The position numbers and the translations under genes were made by a program. Below are positions 16,525-25,318 of a stretch of DNA of 64,000 nucleotides, piece after piece (the stretch's first letter is position 1; each line of letters opens with the position of its first letter). Source of the stretch: Cloacimonetes bacterium UBA5210 (lineage in GTDB: Bacteria; Cloacimonadota; Cloacimonadia; Cloacimonadales; Cloacimonadaceae). The notes under the pieces were generated by a model, which searched no databases, was not told the origin of the DNA, and was given only the letters and a program-made list of their open reading frames with translations. The stretch spans positions 5,478 through 69,477 of the forward strand of contig DHVK01000022.1 of assembly GCA_002412625.1 (NCBI GenBank). The letters run 5' to 3'.

Positions 16525-17783
16525 TGGAACCAAAAAGCATATATCTGCTTATCCTGATTGCTCTTTCGGCATTCTTTTCCGGTAGCGAAACCGCAATGTT
16601 TTCGCTATCCAGAATATACCTGAAGAAATTGGAAAATACCGGGGGGAAAAACGCCGCAATGGTGTTGAAACTTCTCTCCAAACCACGGAAGTTACTGGTA
16701 ACTTTACTACTGGGCAACACCTTCGTCAACATCGCGATATCGTCCTTCAGCACCCTGATTGCTTACGGTATCGCCATCGATAGAGGCTGGGATCTGTCTT
16801 TGGTAATAGCAGCCCAGATCGCTTTGGTTACGATCGTAATCCTGTTTTTTGGCGAGATTGTTCCCAAACTGATTGCCCTTGCCCTAGCCAATGAGCTGTG
16901 CCTGATTCTGGCATTTCCCCTGACCGTCGTCCAGTTTGTGTTTAGTCCGATTGTCTGGATCTTTGTGAAACTGAGTGAGTTGATCTCCAGCAAGCATCCG
17001 GCGGACAAAAGAATGGGCTCGCGCTTCACTGAGGAAGATTTTCACAACCTGATTCAAAGTGAATCTTCTTCGGGATCATTGGAAGAGCACGAAAAGCGCA
17101 TGCTCGTAGGGCTTTTTCGCTTTCGTGAAGCCGAGATTAGCGAGATCTATGTACCCAGAGTGAAGATCAGCGCGATCGAGGAAAACCAAAGCCTGGATGA
17201 GCTTATTCAGCTGATAGTGGCTAGCGGATACTCCCGTATCCCGGTTTTTAAAGAAACCATCGACGACATCGTCGGCATGATCTATGTGAAAGACCTCATC
17301 CTCTTCCCGGAAAAAAAGAGTATCATAGAACTGATGCGCCCCGCATGGTTTGTAACCGAAAACATGAAGATTCAGAGCCTGTTGAACCAGTTCAAGCTCA
17401 AGAAGCTGCAGGTCGCGATCGTTGTGGACGAGTATGGCGGAACCTCTGGAATCATTTCTTTGGAGGATATCCTGGAAGAAATCGTGGGTGAAATCCAGGA
17501 TGAGTATGACGCGGACGAGATTCCTGAATTCAGCAAATGCGAGGACGGCAGCTACCTCGTTAGCGGGAACTACAGCGTGCGGCAGTTCAACCAGGAATTC
17601 TCCCGGGAGATTTCGGTAGAAGAATATGATAACGTGGCGGAGTTCCTGCTGGCGCAATTCAATCATGTACCACAGGTGGGTGAAGTGTATTCCCTGGATG
17701 ACAATATGATTCTGGAGATCCTTGATAGCGATGAAAAGAGCATCAAGCAGGTCCGGGTCTTGTTTAATGGAGATTATGCGTAA
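16524..17783 (+). CDS. CorC/HlyC-type membrane protein with CBS pair
   Basis: 419 residues from ATG 16524, which overlaps the ybeY stop (TGATG); a TTG three bases earlier is possible. Parts in order: DUF21/CNNM membrane domain with about four helices (about 1-170), a CBS pair (about 190-310), and a CorC_HlyC FAD-like domain (about 325-415) with VVDEYGGTSGIISLEDILEE. Such proteins are linked to magnesium or cobalt efflux and are historically annotated haemolysin. In Bacteroidota, GldE is a relative, so a gliding or secretion link is possible but unproven. Confidence 0.88.
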   Translation: MEPKSIYLLILIALSAFFSGSETAMFSLSRIYLKKLENTGGKNAAMVLKLLSKPRKLLVTLLLGNTFVNIAISSFSTLIAYGIAIDRGWDLSLVIAAQIALVTIVILFFGEIVPKLIALALANELCLILAFPLTVVQFVFSPIVWIFVKLSELISSKHPADKRMGSRFTEEDFHNLIQSESSSGSLEEHEKRMLVGLFRFREAEISEIYVPRVKISAIEENQSLDELIQLIVASGYSRIPVFKETIDDIVGMIYVKDLILFPEKKSIIELMRPAWFVTENMKIQSLLNQFKLKKLQVAIVVDEYGGTSGIISLEDILEEIVGEIQDEYDADEIPEFSKCEDGSYLVSGNYSVRQFNQEFSREISVEEYDNVAEFLLAQFNHVPQVGEVYSLDDNMILEILDSDEKSIKQVRVLFNGDYA

Positions 17784-18474
17784 GCAAATCATCCTCTTCT
17801 TTCTGGTCGCATTGAGCTATAATCTTTATGGAATCCGGATTAAATATCGGGTTACATCTATGAAACTGAATGTAGCGGAGATCGAGATGGAGCTGAACGA
17901 TTCCCACATATCCGTAGCAGTGAAAAGCAGGATCAAAGTCCCGCTCTTCCCTAGCATTGATAATCGCTATGAAATCATCCATGATGGCGATTTCAGACCA
18001 CTTCATTATACCAGAATTGTTAATCAAGCCGAGCTAACGGACTCTGTGTACACCAGATACCATCTGGGTAGCGCGACAATGCACCAGAGCAGTAATAGCA
18101 AGAGCATCAACTACAAGGTGCGTGCCGATACCCGGGATGTGTTTAGTTTGCTGGCAAAAATCAGCGACGACGTGAATGCCGGAGGCACATACTACGCAGA
18201 TGGCAATGGCAGATTGTGGCAAGTGAAAGTCAGCGGGCCACAAACTGAAAGAATCTCCACCGCATTGGGCAAGCAAACCGCACGCAGACATGATTTCACT
18301 TTCCAGCCCCTGTCGCCCGTCAAAGCCCCGTATATCGATATGATAACGTTTAATTTTCTGGATCCGGATACACGGCTCACGCTATGGGTATCTGTGAATG
18401 GGGTGCCATTGAAGGCACATCTGAAGAAGGGCTTGATGAGTATGAATTGGGATATCCAGAGTGTCGGCCCATGA
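17767..18474 (+). CDS. DUF3108 domain-containing exported protein
   Basis: About 235 residues, starting at ATG 17767 or 17776, inside the end of the CorC-like gene (TAA at 17781-17783). An N-terminal hydrophobic stretch (KQIILFFLVALSYNLYG) looks like a signal sequence. The rest is beta-rich, with the pattern of DUF3108 proteins (for example DTRDVFSLLAKI and LDPDTRLTLWVSVNGVPLKAHL). These are periplasmic proteins of unknown function, often near envelope genes. The stop overlaps the next start (ATGA). Confidence 0.75.
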   Translation: MEIMRKQIILFFLVALSYNLYGIRIKYRVTSMKLNVAEIEMELNDSHISVAVKSRIKVPLFPSIDNRYEIIHDGDFRPLHYTRIVNQAELTDSVYTRYHLGSATMHQSSNSKSINYKVRADTRDVFSLLAKISDDVNAGGTYYADGNGRLWQVKVSGPQTERISTALGKQTARRHDFTFQPLSPVKAPYIDMITFNFLDPDTRLTLWVSVNGVPLKAHLKKGLMSMNWDIQSVGP

Positions 18475-18833
18475 AACCAAGACTGTACTTGAAGTTCTTG
18501 CTTTTTTGGATGGGCTTTATCTGGATTATGTCCTCGATCCCGGCCAAGGAAATGCCCCAGATCAACATCTTCGGCTCCGATAAGATAGCGCATTTCGGGA
18601 TTTACTTCGTATGGGGAACATTGGGCAAGCTGTATGCCAGATCCCGCGACAGCCGCAAAGCTGAAGCATTTTTGGTGCTGGCCTTGATGATCGCCTTGGC
18701 CGCCTTGGACGAATATCACCAATACTTTATCCCCGGCAGAAGCGTCTCTGTGTACGACCTGTTGGCAAATTGGTCCGGCATCCTGGCGGCCTGGATAATC
18801 ACAAGCCGGGTATCCGGCAGAAGGTCATCATGA
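18471..18833 (+). CDS. VanZ-like family membrane protein
   Basis: 120 residues from ATG 18471, which overlaps the upstream stop; a longer frame opening at 18384 lies inside the DUF3108 gene and is less likely. Four hydrophobic helices are visible. The VanZ-like signature segments are SSIPAKEMP, SDKIAHFGIYFVWG and ALDEYHQYFIPGRSVSVYDLLAN. VanZ confers low teicoplanin resistance in enterococci; most chromosomal relatives have no known role. Confidence 0.85.
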   Translation: MKPRLYLKFLLFWMGFIWIMSSIPAKEMPQINIFGSDKIAHFGIYFVWGTLGKLYARSRDSRKAEAFLVLALMIALAALDEYHQYFIPGRSVSVYDLLANWSGILAAWIITSRVSGRRSS

Positions 18834-19555
18834 TAGCCGTGAAGGGACTCAGGATCAGCCTGGCGGGCACAGAAATCCTGAAACGCATAGACTTTGTGCT
18901 TCCTTTTGGAGAGAATTTGGTAATTCTGGGCAAAAGCGGTAGTGGCAAGACAGTGCTGATCAAAAGCCTGTTGGGCATTTATCCGCCGGATGAAGGCAGC
19001 ATAGTAATCGACGGCATCGATATCTACGCTTGCAGTAAGGAAGAGCTGGATTCGGTCAAAAAGCGATTTGCCATGGTCTTTCAACATGCCGCATTGCTCG
19101 ATTCTTTCACCGTGTTTCAAAATGTCGCCCTTCCGCTATATGAAAGAGGTGAGAAGAACGAGAGCTTTATCATGCAAAGAGTGCAGGAATGCCTGCAGCT
19201 GGTTGGCTTGGAGCATACTTTGAAACAGTATCCCGCGGAACTTAGCGGAGGAATGCGCAAACGCATCGGCATAGCCCGGGCAATGGTCTACCAACCGGAT
19301 TATCTGATCTTTGATGAACCAGTCTCCGGGCTGGATCCGATCACCGCTGATGAGACGCTGTATTACATGACCCAGATCATCAAAAACAACAGCGCAACTA
19401 TGATCACAATCACGCATGATCTCTCCACCATCGGACAACTTGGGCAGAAAGTACTATTCATCAACAACGGCGAACAGATTTATTATGACAAATTCAGCAA
19501 CCTGATAAGCAGCGATAATGCCATCATCCGCAAGTATTTCTCCGCCGAAGCATAA
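18830..19555 (+). CDS. ABC transporter ATP-binding protein, MlaF-like
   Basis: 241 residues from ATG 18830, which overlaps the VanZ-like stop (ATGA). Walker A is GKSGSGKT, the signature LSGGMRKRIGIARA is the form typical of MlaF/Ttg2A proteins, and Walker B is LIFDEPVSGLDP. MlaF drives phospholipid traffic between inner and outer membranes with MlaE, MlaD and others. None of these partners is adjacent: the next gene is a Gx-transporter-like protein. It is therefore either an orphan with a distant permease or a component of something new. Confidence 0.85.
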   Translation: MIAVKGLRISLAGTEILKRIDFVLPFGENLVILGKSGSGKTVLIKSLLGIYPPDEGSIVIDGIDIYACSKEELDSVKKRFAMVFQHAALLDSFTVFQNVALPLYERGEKNESFIMQRVQECLQLVGLEHTLKQYPAELSGGMRKRIGIARAMVYQPDYLIFDEPVSGLDPITADETLYYMTQIIKNNSATMITITHDLSTIGQLGQKVLFINNGEQIYYDKFSNLISSDNAIIRKYFSAEA

Positions 19556-20063
19556 GCTTGGGAACCCGGTGTTTCTGGGTTTTTTGACTGCTACAGCTTC
19601 TTTGATTTACATCGTCGAGAATCTGTTGTTGCGTGCCCTTCCGGTTCCGTTTTTACGATTGGGCTTGGCGAATATCGTGCTGTTGTATTTGGTCTGGCAT
19701 CGCAAGCTCTGGCAGGCCTATCTGGTGACAGTCGCCAAAACCATGATTGGCGGCATCGCTACATTCACTATCCTGAGCCCGGGGGTCCTGCTATCTCTGG
19801 GAGGTGGCATCATTGCAGTTTCGGTAATGAGTCTGGGGCTTCTGATGCGCCCCCGTTTCAGCATCACCGGGATCAGCATTCTGGGCGCAGTCTCGCACAA
19901 TCTCACCCAGTTGATCTTGGCCCGATGGCTCATCATTGCTAGCGATAGTCTTTTTGTGTTGACACCAATCCTGATCCTATTTGGCTTGTTTAGCGGTATA
20001 GTAACCGCGTACATATGCTATTACATCGAAGAGAGGATACCTGCCTTGAAGGCAAAGATATGA
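19518..20063 (+). CDS. Gx transporter / heptaprenyl diphosphate synthase component I-like membrane protein
   Basis: 181 residues, five or six hydrophobic helices and a short charged tail. Segments such as RLGLANIVLLYLVW and GAVSHNLTQLILA fit the COG4769 family, whose members resemble substrate-binding S components of ECF transporters and are sometimes named heptaprenyl diphosphate synthase component I. The ATG at 19518 lies 38 bases inside the upstream ATPase gene; a GTG at 19569 is an alternative that would remove the overlap. The substrate is unknown. Confidence 0.75.
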   Translation: MPSSASISPPKHKLGNPVFLGFLTATASLIYIVENLLLRALPVPFLRLGLANIVLLYLVWHRKLWQAYLVTVAKTMIGGIATFTILSPGVLLSLGGGIIAVSVMSLGLLMRPRFSITGISILGAVSHNLTQLILARWLIIASDSLFVLTPILILFGLFSGIVTAYICYYIEERIPALKAKI

Positions 20064-22132
20064 AGCGAAGAAAAAAAACCAGTGACATCAGCAAGATACT
20101 GCAATACACCGGGATCGTTATCTGCGTCCTGGCCGGCCTTGTGTTGGGCACAATCTGGTTCTACTCGGACGGTCTCCCCCCCACCGGTGAACTCAGAAAC
20201 TTCACCATGCGCAGTGGCTCTGAGGTTTATGACCGCAACGGTAAGATGATCTATCTTTTTGCCTTCGAGAAGCGCAAGCTTGTGTCTTTGAAAGAGTTGC
20301 CACCGTATCTGATCGATGCGCTGATCATCACGGAAGATAAAAGCTTTTATAAGCACTTCGGCGTCGATGTCTTGGGTAATGTCCGCGCTCTGGTGATAGA
20401 CGTGGTGCGCATGGACTTTTCTCAGGGGGCAAGCACAATCACTCAGCAAATGGCGCGAAACATGTTTCTGACTCTGGACAAGCGAATTTCCAGAAAGATC
20501 AAGGAAATCCTGTTGGCGCTTCGCATCGAGCGTGAGTTCTCCAAGGATGAGATTCTGGAGATTTACTTCAACAAGATTTTCTGGGGTGGACAGCTGCACG
20601 GCGTCGAAGCAGCGGCTTTGAATTATTTCGGCAAGCATGCCAAAGACCTTAGCCTGGCAGAATCCGCAACCCTGATCGGCATGATTCAACGTCCGAACTA
20701 CTACAACCCCATCAAGCATCCGGATCGGGCAAAAGGCCGCCGCGATGTGATTTTAGAACGCATGTTGAAAGCAAAGATGATCACCGATGTGGATTATGAA
20801 CTGGCAGTTTCGTCGCCGGTACGGTTGCCGGGCAGCTCAATCAGGCAGGTCGCTTCGGATTATTTCATCGAACATATCCGGCTGTATCTTGAACGCAAAT
20901 ATGGCACAGATCGGTTGTTTGAAGGTGGGCTGAGGATATATACTACTCTGGATCAGGAGCTCACAGTGTACGCGGATTCCGTGATGAACAACTACCTCAC
21001 AGAAGTGGAAAACCGCTACAATTATACCCACAAGTTTGCCGGAGTGAGCCCAAACGCGTTTGATATCAACACTCGCTACCTGCAAGGAGGCATGGTGCTG
21101 ATGGAAAACAAGACCGGGTATGTGAGAGCTATGATCGGAGGCAGAAACTTTGCCCATAGCAAGTACAACCGCATGACTCAGGCCAAACGTCAGCCCGGAA
21201 GCTCGATCAAACCGGTTTACTATACTGCCGCAATCGAGAAGGGCTATACACCGGCTACGGTAATCAACGATGCGGCGATCACTTTGACCGGTGGCGACGG
21301 CAAGAAATGGACACCCACAAACTATAGCAAAAAGTACTATGGATTCACCCGAATGCGCACAGCCCTCACCCATTCATATAACATCTGGGCAGTCAAGACG
21401 GCTATCGATTTGGGGTTGGACACCCTGACCGATGCTTTCAACCGCTTTGGCGTCCAGCGCAGAGTCACGGACTATTCAGCCGCTTTGGGATCTTATGAAG
21501 TAACGCCGATAAACCTGATTTCCGGTTACACTGCTTTCCCCAATGGCGGAACAAGAGTTAGCCCGGTGTTTATCACCAAAGTAGAAGATATCAACGGCAA
21601 AGTATTGGAACGCGGAATTGCAACCAAGAGCAACGTTACCACCGAGGAAGTGGCATACATCATGACCAGCATGCTGCAATCGGTCACAACCTCTGGCACC
21701 GGCGCAGCGGCTCGCAACAATTATCAATGGCAAGTAGCAGGGAAAACCGGCACCTCCAGCGACCACAGAGACGCCTGGTTCATCGGGTTCAACAAAGAGT
21801 TCACCCTGGGCATTTGGAATGGTTTCGACAGCAATGCCTCTATCTCTGCCAGTGCAGTGTGCGCGCCGATCTGGGGAAGAATCATGACTCAGTGCATCCG
21901 GCTGGACAACAAAGGGAAAACCCCGCGTAGCGATGACTCACGCTACGCCTTTGTAAAACCGGATAAGATCGTTTCTTACAAAATCAACCCCAAAACCGGC
22001 TTCCTCGCAAGCAGTGGTGGCATCGACGAGTACTTCATCGAAGGAAGCATACCCCCGGCCATGGCTGACACTTTGCAGTTCAACTTCTACCCTACTCGTT
22101 GGGGTTACAACGACACTCTGGAACTCGAGTAA
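20060..22132 (+). CDS. Bifunctional penicillin-binding protein 1A
   Basis: 690 residues from ATG 20060, overlapping the upstream stop. A membrane anchor (about 17-38) is followed by a GT51 transglycosylase domain with EDKSFYKHFGVD and GASTITQQMARN, and a transpeptidase domain with the active-site serine in SSIK, an SYN triad and KTGTSS. The protein polymerises and crosslinks peptidoglycan from the periplasmic face. It lies among other envelope genes. Confidence 0.93.
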   Translation: MKRRKKTSDISKILQYTGIVICVLAGLVLGTIWFYSDGLPPTGELRNFTMRSGSEVYDRNGKMIYLFAFEKRKLVSLKELPPYLIDALIITEDKSFYKHFGVDVLGNVRALVIDVVRMDFSQGASTITQQMARNMFLTLDKRISRKIKEILLALRIEREFSKDEILEIYFNKIFWGGQLHGVEAAALNYFGKHAKDLSLAESATLIGMIQRPNYYNPIKHPDRAKGRRDVILERMLKAKMITDVDYELAVSSPVRLPGSSIRQVASDYFIEHIRLYLERKYGTDRLFEGGLRIYTTLDQELTVYADSVMNNYLTEVENRYNYTHKFAGVSPNAFDINTRYLQGGMVLMENKTGYVRAMIGGRNFAHSKYNRMTQAKRQPGSSIKPVYYTAAIEKGYTPATVINDAAITLTGGDGKKWTPTNYSKKYYGFTRMRTALTHSYNIWAVKTAIDLGLDTLTDAFNRFGVQRRVTDYSAALGSYEVTPINLISGYTAFPNGGTRVSPVFITKVEDINGKVLERGIATKSNVTTEEVAYIMTSMLQSVTTSGTGAAARNNYQWQVAGKTGTSSDHRDAWFIGFNKEFTLGIWNGFDSNASISASAVCAPIWGRIMTQCIRLDNKGKTPRSDDSRYAFVKPDKIVSYKINPKTGFLASSGGIDEYFIEGSIPPAMADTLQFNFYPTRWGYNDTLELE

Positions 22133-22134
22133 AC

Positions 22135-23304
22135 ATGATCCAGACTATTCTTTACCGGCTTTTACTGTTACTGATCGCTTCCGGAGCGCTCACCTACATC
22201 GTCTTTGTGATCCGCTTTTACTTCGGTTGGAAGAACAAGACGCAAACTAAGAACTTCCGCAAACTGAGAGTCTCCGTGGTAGTGGTAGCCAGAAACGAAG
22301 CCAAGAACCTACCTCGCCTGATGAGCTGTCTGCTATCGCAGGATTATCCCAAAGCCCTGTATGAGATTGTTCTGGGAGATGATGATTCGGACGATGGTAC
22401 AGAGGACCTGATGCAAAGCTATATCGATGCGGGGCACAATGTGCGCTACATCAAATCCTTGGGCAGGGATGATGTGGTTTCGCCCAAAAAGCTGGCGCTA
22501 AACAAAGCCGTGACAGCCGCGGATGGAGATATCATCCTCACCACAGATGCGGATTGCATCGTTCCCCGCACCTGGATATCCAGCATGGTATCCTGCTTCG
22601 CGGATGACGTGAGCATGGTCGCGGGCTATTCCCGCACGCTGATCCCGGTATGGAGTAAAGCCAGCATCCTGCAGAAATATGAGCATTTGGATTTCGCGCT
22701 TACTTACATGGTTCTGGGCGGTGGTTATACCCTCGGCAAAAGCTGGGCTTGCATCGGGCAGAATCTGGCATACCGCAAGACTGCCTGGGAAGATGTAGGC
22801 GGATTCAGCAAGATCTGGCATCTGATCAGCGGAGACGATGTGAACTTGATGCAACTGATGCGCCGCAAAGGCCACAAGATCATCTTCAATTTTGCTTCGG
22901 CCTCCTTCACCCACACGCACCCCGTAAGCAGCTGGAAGCATTTCATCAACCAGCGCAGCCGCTGGGCCTCAAACATGAAGTACCAGCTCAGTTTCGATCC
23001 GGAGTTCTTTTTTATCCTGTTTTCGATGGCGTGTCTGTATTGGGGAAGCATCATCCTGATGTTTGTGAATCTCAAACTCGGCCTGGCCGTGTTTGCCTAT
23101 CGCATCCTCATCGAGCACATCATGATTTCATATTCTCGCAAGCACTTTGGCGTGAGCGCACGGATGCTGAGTTTTTACCCCGTCTGGCTTGTGATTCAGA
23201 CCTTTATGCTGGTTTTCACCATGGTTTTGGGGCAGCTGGGGATATTCATCTGGCATGGTAAGCGCCCCCCGAAAGGAGTACTAAATGCACGTAGTAATAT
23301 TTGA
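22135..23304 (+). CDS. Family 2 glycosyltransferase, membrane-bound
   Basis: 389 residues from ATG 22135, two bases after the PBP stop. An N-terminal membrane helix precedes a GT-A domain with GDDDSDDGTE, TDADC and GDDVNL, then QRSRW, the Q-x-x-R-W motif of processive GT2 enzymes. Two or three C-terminal helices follow (about 285-385). It probably builds a surface polysaccharide or glycolipid from a nucleotide sugar. The exact product is unknown. Confidence 0.88.
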   Translation: MIQTILYRLLLLLIASGALTYIVFVIRFYFGWKNKTQTKNFRKLRVSVVVVARNEAKNLPRLMSCLLSQDYPKALYEIVLGDDDSDDGTEDLMQSYIDAGHNVRYIKSLGRDDVVSPKKLALNKAVTAADGDIILTTDADCIVPRTWISSMVSCFADDVSMVAGYSRTLIPVWSKASILQKYEHLDFALTYMVLGGGYTLGKSWACIGQNLAYRKTAWEDVGGFSKIWHLISGDDVNLMQLMRRKGHKIIFNFASASFTHTHPVSSWKHFINQRSRWASNMKYQLSFDPEFFFILFSMACLYWGSIILMFVNLKLGLAVFAYRILIEHIMISYSRKHFGVSARMLSFYPVWLVIQTFMLVFTMVLGQLGIFIWHGKRPPKGVLNARSNI

Positions 23305-24475
23305 TGATATAAAGACACAAGACTTTTACCCGCTCACGCACACCCGCTCTTTGGGTGATCTGCGCTGCGGAATCCTGAAACTGAGACAACGTCTGCAACA
23401 CTGCTTTGATGCCGCAGACAGTATGGTAGTGATCGACCCCGGCTTGCAAGATGTGTACAGACTCCGGCATCCGGACTGGAAGATCAACCACAATCCGGAG
23501 GGGCCCAAACTGTATCTGAATTCCAGAATCAAAGTAGAAGCAGATACCCTCGCAAAAGTGAAAGCACTTCCCGCGGAGAGTATGCTGCACAATGAAGACG
23601 GCATCATCGCCATCAACACTACGCGTGATCTTCAGTTTGGCATGGATACATTCTCCGGCTTGAAAAGCATTTCCTGTGAAATCGCTCTATACAACAATCC
23701 TGCAGCTCTGATCCACGACAGTGCCCGCCTCATCAAGCTGGATTTTGACAATATTTTCTATGAGGCAGATAATTACTTTGAGACTGAACCGGGCGTTACC
23801 GTGCTGCATCCCTATAATATCTGGATCGCCGAGGGCGTGAGTTTCGCACCGAACGTTGTGCTGGACGCTTCTGAAGGCCCGATCGTTATCGACGAGGGCG
23901 TGAAAGTAATGGCAAACAGCGTGATCACCGGGCCCGCATACATCGGCAAAAACAGCGTCATCAAAATCGGTGCCAAGATTTACGGCGGAGTATCCATAGG
24001 CCCTGTTTGCAAGATCGGTGGCGAAGTGGAAGGAAGCATCTTTCAGGCTTATTCGAACAAACAACACGACGGATTCTTGGGCCATGCTTTTGTCGGTGAA
24101 TGGGTGAACCTGGGCGCTGATACGAACAACAGTGACCTCAAAAACACCTATAAAAACGTTAAGACATATAACTATCCTGCCCAAGCTCAGATCGACAGCG
24201 GTACCCGGTTCATGGGCTGTATCCTGGGCGACCACGTGAAAACCGGCATCAACTGCAGCCTGAATACCGGTCTGGTGGTAGGAACCGGATCAAACATATA
24301 TGGAGGCCAATTGTTCTCTTCCTTCGTTCCGGATTTCTCGTGGGGAGAAGCTAACCAACTGAGCTCATACCGGTTTGAAGAATTCTGCAATACCGCTTCG
24401 ATCGTGAAAGCGCGCCGCGGTTTGGGCCTCAGCAAACAAGATATCGAGCTGCTAAAACACATTCATGGAGAATAA
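23285..24475 (+). CDS. GlmU-like protein without the pyrophosphorylase loop
   Basis: 396 residues. The C-terminal half (about 185-345) has hexapeptide-type repeats of a left-handed beta-helix (for example PIVIDEGVKVMANSVITGPAYIG), as in GlmU and other acyltransferases. The N-terminal part (MHVVIFDDIKTQDFYPLTHTRSLGDLR) follows the 'GlmU family' pattern of Bacteroidota and lacks the G-x-G-T-R-M nucleotide-binding loop of true pyrophosphorylases. It is usually annotated as a putative sugar nucleotidyltransferase; the activity is uncertain. The stop is directly followed by the next ATG. Confidence 0.75.
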   Translation: MHVVIFDDIKTQDFYPLTHTRSLGDLRCGILKLRQRLQHCFDAADSMVVIDPGLQDVYRLRHPDWKINHNPEGPKLYLNSRIKVEADTLAKVKALPAESMLHNEDGIIAINTTRDLQFGMDTFSGLKSISCEIALYNNPAALIHDSARLIKLDFDNIFYEADNYFETEPGVTVLHPYNIWIAEGVSFAPNVVLDASEGPIVIDEGVKVMANSVITGPAYIGKNSVIKIGAKIYGGVSIGPVCKIGGEVEGSIFQAYSNKQHDGFLGHAFVGEWVNLGADTNNSDLKNTYKNVKTYNYPAQAQIDSGTRFMGCILGDHVKTGINCSLNTGLVVGTGSNIYGGQLFSSFVPDFSWGEANQLSSYRFEEFCNTASIVKARRGLGLSKQDIELLKHIHGE

Positions 24476-25318
24476 ATGCAAGATTACATAGAAGTTGAAT
24501 TCAGAACCGGCCGCATGGGCTACTTTCTGAATCCCAACAACCTGCCCATTGAACCCGAAGATTTGATCGTAGTGGAAGTGGAGCGCGGTGAAGACATCGC
24601 CCAGATCGTTCATATGGCAATCCCCCGCGATGAGAAAGACATCCTGGATAGCAACGGCAGAACATACCGCATCCTGCGCTGCGCCACCGAAGATGATCTG
24701 GAAAAACTACGCAACATCAGCAAGGAAGAAGACAAAGCGACCTTCACATTCAACGATCTGCTGTTGCATTACCCCTTCGAGATGAAGCTCATCGAAACGG
24801 TGTATCAGTTTGACGGCAACAAGCTCACCTTCTTCTTCACTGCCGATGGAAGGATCGATTTTAGAACCTTTGTGCGGGAGCTGGCCACGATCTTTAAAAC
24901 CAGAATCGAACTGCATCAAACAACAGGACGTGATGAGGCTAAACGCCTGGGCGGTTTTGGAATGTGTGGCAATCAATATTGCTGCTCCAGCTTTTTGAAA
25001 CGATTCAATCAGGTAACGATCAAAATGGCAAAGGACCAGAATATGGCGGGTAATCTCTCCAAGATTTCCGGACCCTGTGGCAGGCTTCTGTGTTGCCTGA
25101 ACTTCGAAGAGGATTTCTATGTGGAAGAAGGCAAGGACTACCCCATCGTGGGCACTTGTGTGCAATACAAGGATGCCCGCGCCATGGTCTTCCGCATCGA
25201 TGTCCTGGCGAAGAAGATATTCCTCACCACAAACGACCAAAACATGATTGATCTCAGCCCGGATGAGTTTTCCCAGCTCAAGATTATCAGCATCCCGGAT
25301 ATTGAGACATGCCCATAA
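24476..25318 (+). CDS. ricT: PSP1-domain protein RicT (YaaT-like)
   Basis: 280 residues. The PSP1 core is followed by the conserved cysteine cluster GGFGMCGNQYCCSSFL and SGPCGRLLCCLNFE. In Bacillus, RicT with RicA and RicF holds iron-sulphur clusters and affects RNA processing. In other phyla RicT homologues occur alone, as here. The ATG follows the upstream TAA without a gap, and the 3' end overlaps rlmN by 10 bases. The role in this organism is not known. Confidence 0.88.
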   Translation: MQDYIEVEFRTGRMGYFLNPNNLPIEPEDLIVVEVERGEDIAQIVHMAIPRDEKDILDSNGRTYRILRCATEDDLEKLRNISKEEDKATFTFNDLLLHYPFEMKLIETVYQFDGNKLTFFFTADGRIDFRTFVRELATIFKTRIELHQTTGRDEAKRLGGFGMCGNQYCCSSFLKRFNQVTIKMAKDQNMAGNLSKISGPCGRLLCCLNFEEDFYVEEGKDYPIVGTCVQYKDARAMVFRIDVLAKKIFLTTNDQNMIDLSPDEFSQLKIISIPDIETCP

